Virus record (IMG/VR): IMGVR_UViG_3300042400_001112
Location: 1-46,768 of that record
Direction: 5' to 3' (one strand)
From: a virus
DNA: 46,768 nucleotides
This document shows positions 41,483 to 46,768 of the stretch, one piece after another. The stretch's first letter is position 1. The number at the start of each line of letters is the position of its first letter. The notes beneath the pieces are model-generated. The model searched no databases. It saw only the letters and a program-made list of their open reading frames with translations, and was not told the origin of the DNA. The position numbers and the translations under genes are program-made.

Positions 41483-41497
41483 TAGAAATTAAAACAT

Positions 41498-41689
41498 ATG
41501 AGATCAATTCCTTTGTACATTGTAGTTAATAGTCACCTAAGTGACTCTCTTATCGAAATGGGTTTTAATCCCGAATTGGCAAGTAAAAGAATTCGTTTTG
41601 TAAAAGTGTTAACAAATATGTTCTCTGATCTTAGTCAGAGAATTGAGGAAGATGAATTAAATCGTATTTGGAAAGAAAAAATCAACTAA
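41498..41689 (+). CDS. Hypothetical protein (63 aa)
   Basis: A helical small protein (MRSIPLYIVVNSHLSDSLIE; PELASKRIRFVKVLTNMF; RIEEDELNRIWKEKIN). It has its own -7 box, while the next gene follows after 5 bases. It is compatible with an early-expressed regulator or host-takeover protein. No family is recognised. Confidence 0.55.
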   Translation: MRSIPLYIVVNSHLSDSLIEMGFNPELASKRIRFVKVLTNMFSDLSQRIEEDELNRIWKEKIN

Positions 41690-41694
41690 AAGAC

Positions 41695-42027
41695 ATGGGA
41701 ACTTACATTAACACATTTAAGAAAAAATTTAACAAGAAAGCAACCCTTGACGGACAAGAAGTTGTTGTTGGTAGGGCTACTTTTTTGTGTAAACAAGATT
41801 GGTCGGGTAATTATTCACCGGCCGAAAATAGAGAAATGACAAGAGCATATGATTTGACTGAAAACGATCAACCTGATTATATTATATTTGAAGGTGAAAC
41901 TGTTTTCAAAAACAATAAACGTGGTGTTTGGTCTGATGGATCTGGTTTTTGGTCAGGTATTGATCCCAAAAATGATTTTGTTGGCACATTAAAAAAATCA
42001 GGTAAAAAATTTGTTATTGAGAAATAA
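41695..42027 (+). CDS. Hypothetical protein (110 aa)
   Basis: ATG 41695 is preferred over 41668 because it avoids overlap and follows the upstream stop. The protein is a compact beta-rich domain (ATLDGQEVVVGRATFLCKQD; WSGNYSPAENREMTRAYDLT; DYIIFEGETVFKNNKRGVWS). It sits in the group of small genes with individual promoters. No family is recognised. Confidence 0.5.
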   Translation: MGTYINTFKKKFNKKATLDGQEVVVGRATFLCKQDWSGNYSPAENREMTRAYDLTENDQPDYIIFEGETVFKNNKRGVWSDGSGFWSGIDPKNDFVGTLKKSGKKFVIEK

Positions 42028-42041
42028 TTCGTATATATTTG
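42010..42041 (+). promoter_or_regulatory. Bacteroidota-type promoter giving a leaderless mRNA
   Basis: TTTG (42010-42013), 20 bases, then TATATTTG (42034-42041), with ATG 42046 after only 4 bases. Transcription should start at or next to the start codon. Confidence 0.75.
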
Positions 42042-42045
42042 TATT

Positions 42046-42321
42046 ATGAATAAAGTCGGTTTCAATATTAGAGTTATGAATGAAAAGTTCGGTGATTTAA
42101 TCAACGAAACTTTTATGGACCAAGTACAATTTAAACTTTTTTTGAAAATGGTACATGGTTGTGTTGAATTAGGAGAAGACCTTACTTTCTTCAATGGAGA
42201 TACGTTTTTTGTAAATATACCAAACAAAATTCTTAAAGAATCTGTTATTGTAACTAACGTAAAAGAAATAACAATGACTGAACAAGTTAAGAGTAAAATT
42301 GAAGCTCTTGTAACAAAATAG
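42046..42321 (+). CDS. Hypothetical protein (91 aa)
   Basis: A small acidic alpha/beta protein (NKVGFNIRVMNEKFGDLINE; FKLFLKMVHGCVELGEDLTF; FFVNIPNKILKESVIVTNVK). It is the only gene on its unit, with a promoter that abuts the start codon and a structured 3' region with terminator. No family is recognised. Confidence 0.55.
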   Translation: MNKVGFNIRVMNEKFGDLINETFMDQVQFKLFLKMVHGCVELGEDLTFFNGDTFFVNIPNKILKESVIVTNVKEITMTEQVKSKIEALVTK

Positions 42322-42324
42322 TTT

Positions 42325-42411
42325 CCTTGTTCTATAAAACAAGGTGGTGGAGAGTTGACAATTCAATGTCGACCCAAATTAAAGGAATCAAATTTTTGGT
42401 TCCTTTTTTTG
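42325..42411 (+). ncRNA. Structured 3' UTR or small RNA
   Basis: Three hairpins lie in 87 bases after the stop codon: CCTTGTT/AACAAGG (42325-42344), GTTGAC/GTCGAC (about 42354-42373) and the terminator (42381-42411). The first two are not needed for termination. A processed sRNA or a stabilising 3' element is possible. Confidence 0.45.
42381..42411 (+). terminator. Rho-independent terminator
   Basis: AAGGAATCAA pairs with TTGGTTCCTT (one G-T pair), ending in a seven-T run at 42404-42410. The last T residues also form the -33 box of the next promoter. Confidence 0.85.
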
Positions 42412-42439
42412 TTTTATAAAAAAAATTATATTATCTTTG
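42408..42439 (+). promoter_or_regulatory. Bacteroidota-type promoter overlapping a terminator, leaderless
   Basis: TTTG (42408-42411), 20 bases, then TATCTTTG (42432-42439), with ATG 42444 after 4 bases. The -33 TTTG is made of the last T residues of the preceding terminator. Confidence 0.75.
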
Positions 42440-42443
42440 TTTT

Positions 42444-42656
42444 ATGAAAGTTAACAAGAGAGAACAATTATTTTTAGACAAACTTGAAAAAGAAGGTGTC
42501 GTTTGGAATTTTGATTATATTTTTCTTGAAACTAAAAATAAAAAAGGTCACGACAAGGTTATTGCGTACAAATCTTGGGGTATTGCATATGATTTAATTG
42601 AAAAAGGTTTAATTAAAGTAAACCCTGAAAACGCATCAAGTTGGGTTAAGGCTTAA
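42444..42656 (+). CDS. Hypothetical protein (70 aa)
   Basis: A small basic protein (MKVNKREQLFLDKLEKEGVV; WNFDYIFLETKNKKGHDKVI; WGIAYDLIEKGLIKVN). The layout with a helix then strands resembles a winged-helix-like or PUR-like mini-domain, but that is only an impression. It leads a group with the P-loop gene 4 bases downstream. Confidence 0.55.
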   Translation: MKVNKREQLFLDKLEKEGVVWNFDYIFLETKNKKGHDKVIAYKSWGIAYDLIEKGLIKVNPENASSWVKA

Positions 42657-42660
42657 GAAT

Positions 42661-43050
42661 ATGGAAAAAGTATTATATATTGTAAGAGGAATACCAGGAA
42701 GTGGTAAAAGTACGTTCGCAAAACAATTAACAGCAAATGTGTTTGAGGCTGATCATTATTTTTATGATAATGACGGTAATTATAATTTTGTATCTTCAGA
42801 AATAAAAGACGCACATAAAGAATGCCAAGACAATGTTAGAATGGCTATGGAATCATCCACCCCAAAGATTGCGGTATCAAATACTTCAACAGAAGAATGG
42901 GAAATGAAGATATATCAACAATTGGCGGAAACATACGGGTATGTGGTATTCTCAGTTATTGTGGAAAATAGACATGAAGGTGTAAACCAACACGGAGTTC
43001 CTGAAGATAAATTAGAACAAATGCGTAAAAGATTTCAAATAAAACTATGA
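42661..43050 (+). CDS. P-loop ATPase/kinase-like protein (AAA_33 type)
   Basis: A 129-residue protein with a clear Walker A, G10-I-P-G-S-G-K-S-T, after VLYIVRG. It continues VFEADHYFYDNDGNYNFVSS, AHKECQDNVRMAMESSTPKI and AVSNTSTEEWEM, the pattern of small kinases related to the NEDD4BP2/polynucleotide-kinase N-domain. C-terminal lid residues include HGVPEDKLEQMRKRF. It may phosphorylate nucleic acid or a metabolite. The substrate is not known. It overlaps the next gene as ATGA. Confidence 0.82.
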   Translation: MEKVLYIVRGIPGSGKSTFAKQLTANVFEADHYFYDNDGNYNFVSSEIKDAHKECQDNVRMAMESSTPKIAVSNTSTEEWEMKIYQQLAETYGYVVFSVIVENRHEGVNQHGVPEDKLEQMRKRFQIKL

Positions 43051-44066
43051 GTAGATTAGACAGATTAAAAGAACAACATCCGGATTTGAATATATCATTA
43101 ATTGATATAATTTCTTATTTAGACCCAACCGATTCGTATAAGTATTTGGATTTTTTGATTAAAAACTTCAAAAGAGACAGTCAGTATTATAGTCCAAATA
43201 AAGAGGAGTTCATGGGATATATGGGTGTATTCCTATTTGGTTCTGGTGAGATTGAAACTTTAAATGAATTTGAAAGACATTCAAGAGCAAATAGAATTAA
43301 AATTAAAGATATTAGTCAGTATAGTAATTTTTTAGAATTAAACGAATCTGTTGTCCTTGCGCAAGAAATTGAAAACAGAAAAAAACTTGAAAAAGAAATA
43401 TTAAAGATTCACGAAGATGATACCTGGTTTATTCTAACACCATTAAGTTTTGAAGCGTCACAAGCGTATGGTGCAAACACAAAATGGTGTGTTACACAGG
43501 AAAAGTATTGGAATCAATATTTAACAACTCATAGGTTGATTTATGTTTTAAATAAAAAAACGGATACAAAGATTGCTTTCTCAAGAGATTTTTCAAAAGA
43601 AAAGTTTCAAGCTTGGGACCAATTAGATAAAGAAGTTGACCCAATGTTTATTAACTTTATTCCGGATGAATTGTTTTTAAAAATTAGAAAAGAATTACAA
43701 GAAAATAAAACAACTGGTGATTTAATTGGTTGGGGTGATAATACATCAACTATTAGAAGAATATCGGATTATCCTGAACTTAGAACACCTAGTGATATAG
43801 TAGAAGAATCACTTAGAATATGGGGAAGTGCCACAACTAATAGAGATGTAATTGGACCAATAAACAATGATTCAAGAAGTGTGACTTTTTCAGATGGTAT
43901 GATTGGTAGAATAAGGGAATTAATGAGAAGTAATGATTCTTCACATAGTGTGAATCCGCACCAAACAGTTAGTAATAGTCCAAAAGTAAATTATATTTCA
44001 ACCTATGACGATTATGCAAGACATTATATAACAAATAATGAAAATTATTTAGATGATTTACCTTAA
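43047..44066 (+). CDS. WC-motif domain protein (339 aa)
   Basis: The N-terminal half is helical (LDRLKEQHPDLNISLIDIIS). Around residues 125-185 is the domain also seen in the LRR protein at 27735: GANTKWCVTQ (K146-W-C148), then RLIYVLNKKTDTKIAFSRD. I recall this W-C pattern from many uncharacterised large-phage proteins. The C-terminal third is Ser/Asn-rich and probably flexible. It lacks a cargo tag. It overlaps the P-loop gene upstream, so the two may act together. Confidence 0.6.
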   Translation: MSRLDRLKEQHPDLNISLIDIISYLDPTDSYKYLDFLIKNFKRDSQYYSPNKEEFMGYMGVFLFGSGEIETLNEFERHSRANRIKIKDISQYSNFLELNESVVLAQEIENRKKLEKEILKIHEDDTWFILTPLSFEASQAYGANTKWCVTQEKYWNQYLTTHRLIYVLNKKTDTKIAFSRDFSKEKFQAWDQLDKEVDPMFINFIPDELFLKIRKELQENKTTGDLIGWGDNTSTIRRISDYPELRTPSDIVEESLRIWGSATTNRDVIGPINNDSRSVTFSDGMIGRIRELMRSNDSSHSVNPHQTVSNSPKVNYISTYDDYARHYITNNENYLDDLP

Positions 44067-44077
44067 ATATAAAAATT

Positions 44078-44731
44078 ATGAGCTTTAAAAAAATATTAAC
44101 AACAGGAAAAGTATATATAACTTCAGATACACACTACGGACACAAAAACATTTGTCGAGGCGTGACTAATTGGAGAACACAAGATGGTGAAATTCCCACA
44201 GACTCAACTAGAGATTTCCAAACTATAGAACAAATGAACGAAAGAATAATTGATGGTATAAATCATTATGTTGGTCAAGATGACACATTAATTATGTTAG
44301 GTGATGTATCATTTGGGGGTTTTGATAATATTGGAATATTCTTAGAAAGATTGGTTTGTCACAATATCCACTTGATATTAGGTAACCACGATCACCACAT
44401 AGAAAACAATAGGGATTATATTCAAGGTAGGTTTTTGAGTGTCCAACATTACTTGGAAGTTAAAATAAATGATAGAGACTTTGTCTTATGTCATTATCCA
44501 TTACAGAGCTGGCATGGAATGAACAAAGGAGTTATTCATCTTCACGGACACGTACACTTACCTGAAAACCGTAAATTTGGTAATGGTAAAAAAATGGACG
44601 TTGGTGTTGATGGAAACGGAATGGATCCATATAGTATTGATGAAATAATCAAAATAATGGATAAAAGACCTGTTGCGTTTGAAATGAACGGGGATCACCA
44701 TTTTGACGGATTAGTTGGAGTTGTGGGTTAA
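44078..44731 (+). CDS. Calcineurin-like metallophosphoesterase
   Basis: A 217-residue protein with all metallophosphatase motifs: YITSDTHYGHKNICRG (D17, H19), IMLGDVSFGG, LILGNHDHH, VLCHYPLQSWHG and HLHGHVHLP. It is most like the YfcE/phage phosphoesterase group. Such enzymes hydrolyse phosphodiesters or phosphoproteins, with substrates ranging from cyclic nucleotides to RNA 2',3'-cyclic phosphate. Next to a kinase-like gene it may act in nucleic-acid end repair, which is only an inference. Confidence 0.9.
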   Translation: MSFKKILTTGKVYITSDTHYGHKNICRGVTNWRTQDGEIPTDSTRDFQTIEQMNERIIDGINHYVGQDDTLIMLGDVSFGGFDNIGIFLERLVCHNIHLILGNHDHHIENNRDYIQGRFLSVQHYLEVKINDRDFVLCHYPLQSWHGMNKGVIHLHGHVHLPENRKFGNGKKMDVGVDGNGMDPYSIDEIIKIMDKRPVAFEMNGDHHFDGLVGVVG

Positions 44732-44750
44732 ATCACAACTCCAATATATT
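44715..44750 (+). terminator. Terminator-like hairpin overlapping a stop codon
   Basis: TTGGAGTTGTG (44715-44725) pairs perfectly with CACAACTCCAA (44734-44744), followed by TATATTTATAT. The stop TAA is in the loop. The T tract is interrupted, so termination may be partial. Confidence 0.6.
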
Positions 44751-44757
44751 TATATAT

Positions 44758-45318
44758 ATGAAAAAAATTATAAGACTTACAGAATCAGATTTGACTCGTA
44801 TTGTAAAAAAAATAATATCAGAAACTAGTTTGAGTAGAATACATAGACACATAATGCAACACGATTGTGCGGTAATTACCGGATTTAGGAATAAAATGGA
44901 AAATTGTGCTTTTGATGTTAAAAATAAAGACGAACTTTTAAAAAGATTTGAAAAAAAAGATAGAAATTTTGTATTAAAAAGGGTTTTACTTAATAGTGGG
45001 TATGGTATAACAGATGTTATGGGATCATATGTTGAAAACTATATGACTGATAATGCAATTGAAGTTAAGGAAGAGTCTTTGTTTGTTGTTAACACAATTA
45101 ATGACCCAAAATTTATTGATTTTATTATTACTTTGGGTAAAGTATATTGTCAAGATTCTGTTTTGATAATTAAAAAAGGTGGTAAAAATAACTTTATGGT
45201 TGGTACAAACCATGCAGAATTTCCAGGGTTAGATAAAATTGTAAAACTTGAAGACTTCAAACCTGGGTATGAAGGTGAATTTATGACACGAGTTAATGAT
45301 AGACCTTTTACGTTGTAA
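44758..45318 (+). CDS. Tagged DUF3293-like protein
   Basis: A 186-residue protein. The leader MKKIIRLTESDLTRIVKKII, then SE, ends I20-S-E22, with a second candidate at LTE 7-9. The body follows the DUF3293 pattern: HDCAVITGFRNK, KNKDELLKRFEKK, GYGITDVMGSYVE, EESLFVVNT and CQDSVLIIKKGG. That family has no known function in bacteria. The leader would then be a replacement N-terminus that sends a host-type domain into the capsid. A directly tagged neighbour follows after 14 bases. Confidence 0.68.
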   Translation: MKKIIRLTESDLTRIVKKIISETSLSRIHRHIMQHDCAVITGFRNKMENCAFDVKNKDELLKRFEKKDRNFVLKRVLLNSGYGITDVMGSYVENYMTDNAIEVKEESLFVVNTINDPKFIDFIITLGKVYCQDSVLIIKKGGKNNFMVGTNHAEFPGLDKIVKLEDFKPGYEGEFMTRVNDRPFTL

Positions 45319-45332
45319 CGCTATTTATTATT

Positions 45333-46583
45333 ATGAAAAAAATTATTCTCACAGAAAGACAATTAGATCAATTAAGTAAAAAACTTTTAAGTGAGGCCGT
45401 AGGCGTACCAAAAGGTATAATGGAAGCTGGAGAAAAACTATATTACAGAGTTTTAGATCTATTAAAGAGTATTAATTACGAGGCCGAAGATTATGAATTT
45501 GAATTAACGGATCAAGAATTAGTAGTTTCTGACCTTACAATAGAAACTATACATGTTTCAGTACATGTTGAGCAGATTGACGAATATGACGGTGAACCCG
45601 TAATCGCTTCAATGGGAGTTGCAAACGAATTTCAATTTGACGAAGGAATATTAATGCAAGTAAACGTTAAGAGTAAAGAACTAATGTTATCCATTAATTT
45701 TGTTGTTCCTGAAGATTGGCAAGGTAGTGATTTAGCAAAAACTTTATCTTCGGATGAAATACAAAATATATCTGTTATGGCCCATGAGTTAAAACATAGA
45801 TATGATAGGGATAAGAAAACTCAAGGTCTTGTAGGTGATGTTGCAGATTATCAAGCATATTCATCAGGAAGACTTAGATTTGGAATACCAATAATAGAAA
45901 AATTTATGAGATATAGTTATTTCATACAGATGTCAGAAAATTTAGTTAGACCAACAGAGGTGGCAACAAGAATGGTTCAAAAAGGAATAACTAAAGAACA
46001 ATTTTATGATTTTATGATAAACGATCCTGTTTTTATTGAACTAAAAGAAATACAAAACTTTTCTTTTGATTACTTCATGAATAGTTTATTGAATGAAATG
46101 GATAGGATTGATGGACTTATTGAACATACTGGAAATAACCCAAGTACGATGTCAGAAAGTGAAAAAATTCAATTTGTTTTAAGATTAGTGTATCTAAATT
46201 TAGCAAATGCTAAAGTAGAGTTTTTTGATAATTATTTTTATTCACACCAAGAAAAACTAGCACAAATGTTTGGAGGAGCTATGATGCAACTTTTTAATAA
46301 TCAATTCAAACAGAATGAAGAAAAAGAAAAAGTTAGAATAAAATTTATAAATCATGTAACAAAATATCAAAATAAAGAATCACAATTTTTTGTTGATGAA
46401 TGTGAAAGATTTAATTATGTTGCAACAAAACTTATTAAAAGAATATCAAAAATTTATGCTTTGATTCCTGATGAAAAAGAACAAACAAATGAGTCAATAT
46501 TAGATTGGGAACTACACCAAAAACTTATGGAAAAAAAGTATGGTAAAAGACCAATCCAAAATTCCTACAATTTCAAAAGATAG
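45333..46583 (+). CDS. Tagged HExxH zinc metalloprotease-like protein
   Basis: A 416-residue protein. The leader MKKIILTERQLDQLSKKLLS, then E, ends L19-S-E21. The next 120 residues are beta-rich. The zinc motif is VMAHELKHRYDRD with H151-E152-x-x-H155. A plausible third ligand is E202 or E209 in SENLVRPTEVATR. The C-terminal half is helical. The arrangement fits an injected protease or a structural peptidase-fold protein. Substrate and activity are unknown. Confidence 0.72.
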   Translation: MKKIILTERQLDQLSKKLLSEAVGVPKGIMEAGEKLYYRVLDLLKSINYEAEDYEFELTDQELVVSDLTIETIHVSVHVEQIDEYDGEPVIASMGVANEFQFDEGILMQVNVKSKELMLSINFVVPEDWQGSDLAKTLSSDEIQNISVMAHELKHRYDRDKKTQGLVGDVADYQAYSSGRLRFGIPIIEKFMRYSYFIQMSENLVRPTEVATRMVQKGITKEQFYDFMINDPVFIELKEIQNFSFDYFMNSLLNEMDRIDGLIEHTGNNPSTMSESEKIQFVLRLVYLNLANAKVEFFDNYFYSHQEKLAQMFGGAMMQLFNNQFKQNEEKEKVRIKFINHVTKYQNKESQFFVDECERFNYVATKLIKRISKIYALIPDEKEQTNESILDWELHQKLMEKKYGKRPIQNSYNFKR

Positions 46584-46615
46584 TTTGTAAAATTAAAAAA
46601 CATTTCTTATCTTTG
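46584..46615 (+). promoter_or_regulatory. Bacteroidota-type promoter, leaderless
   Basis: TTTG (46584-46587), 20 bases, then TATCTTTG (46608-46615), with ATG 46621 after 5 bases. The -33 box begins one base after the metalloprotease stop. Confidence 0.78.
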
Positions 46616-46620
46616 TACCC

Positions 46621-46768
46621 ATGTGGACAACTAAAGAAACTAAAAGGGCATATCGTGGGGTAACAATATGGAAGTTTGAAGGATCAAAAGTTAAAGACTC
46701 TTTTAAACGTAGAGACCCACGAACATTCCAAAAAGACGATAACAGATTTACCAAATGGCATTCTTATC
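46621..46768 (+). CDS. N-terminal part of an unknown protein (partial)
   Basis: The frame starts MWTTKETKRAYRGVTIWKFE and runs open off the right edge after 49 codons. It is basic (KDSFKRRDPRTFQKDDNRF) with no recognised domain. The promoter position supports ATG 46621 as the start. It probably continues as a small gene like those at 41498-42656. Confidence 0.6.
   Translation, partial: MWTTKETKRAYRGVTIWKFEGSKVKDSFKRRDPRTFQKDDNRFTKWHSY

Noticed and set aside
2-46768. Alternative genetic code (stop-codon reassignment) as in some large phages
   Set aside because: TAA, TAG and TGA all occur as plausible gene ends next to downstream starts (for example TAG 4577, TGA 18430-18432), and no gene needs read-through.

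Overview
The window is a piece of a large, strongly AT-rich tailed-phage genome (Caudoviricetes). It is most likely a T4-like or jumbo myovirus whose host is a member of the Bacteroidota, probably a flavobacterium. Evidence for a phage: tail-type structural proteins, a gp46/gp47-type recombination nuclease pair, a DnaG-type primase, a RuvC-like resolvase, a PD-(D/E)XK nuclease, orphan DNA methyltransferases, an amidase/spanin-like lysis block, and dense gene packing with ATGA/TAATG overlaps. Evidence for a Bacteroidota host: several exact TTTG-N19/20-TAnnTTTG promoters, no visible Shine-Dalgarno sequences, an SprB-like repeat in a tail protein, a histone H1-like (Hc1) protein, and flavobacterium-style lipoproteins and signal peptides. 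The standard genetic code applies, and I saw no tRNA, CRISPR array or insertion sequence.

Layout. 1-6468: tail or surface proteins with Thr-Pro linkers, on both strands around a RuvC-like resolvase. 6550-8915: primase, PD-(D/E)XK nuclease and small proteins. 8964-10506: four consecutive small genes with a shared N-terminal tag. 10549-17273: a secreted protein, gp47/gp46 homologues with small genes between them, an unknown protein, a phage sigma-70 factor and a zinc-ribbon protein. 17274-17406: a structured RNA candidate ending in a strong terminator. 17443-20370: a membrane/coiled-coil protein, an amidase-fold protein and spanin-like proteins. 20375-24950: virion or unknown proteins and a histone H1-like protein. 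24995-31153: DnaJ, a Dam methylase, a tagged LRR protein, a DUF932 protein and a minus-strand micro-gene with its own promoter and terminator. 31155-35029: thioredoxin, a small lipoprotein and glutaredoxin, then minus-strand paralogues. 35112-41336: a tagged 501-residue protein, DUF3310, a lipoprotein, a second methyltransferase, a DHH phosphoesterase, DUF192 and Nudix. 41498-46768: small genes with their own promoters, a P-loop kinase-like protein, a metallophosphatase and two more tagged proteins, one of them an HExxH metalloprotease-like protein.

Most notable signal. Ten, possibly eleven, otherwise unrelated proteins begin with a basic/amphipathic leader of about 10-30 residues ending in (I/L)-x-E (for example IISE, LLSE, ILSE, LLKE). 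This is the cleavage rule of the T4 prohead protease gp21 and the design of the T4 capsid-targeting sequence on internal proteins. I infer a large set of head-packaged, co-injected cargo: small Cys-rich proteins next to a thioredoxin-fold protein, a zinc metalloprotease, an LRR protein, a DUF3293-like protein and others. A second theme is transcription. The phage encodes a primary-type sigma factor and carries host-consensus promoters, several ending 4-5 nt before the ATG, which predicts leaderless mRNAs.
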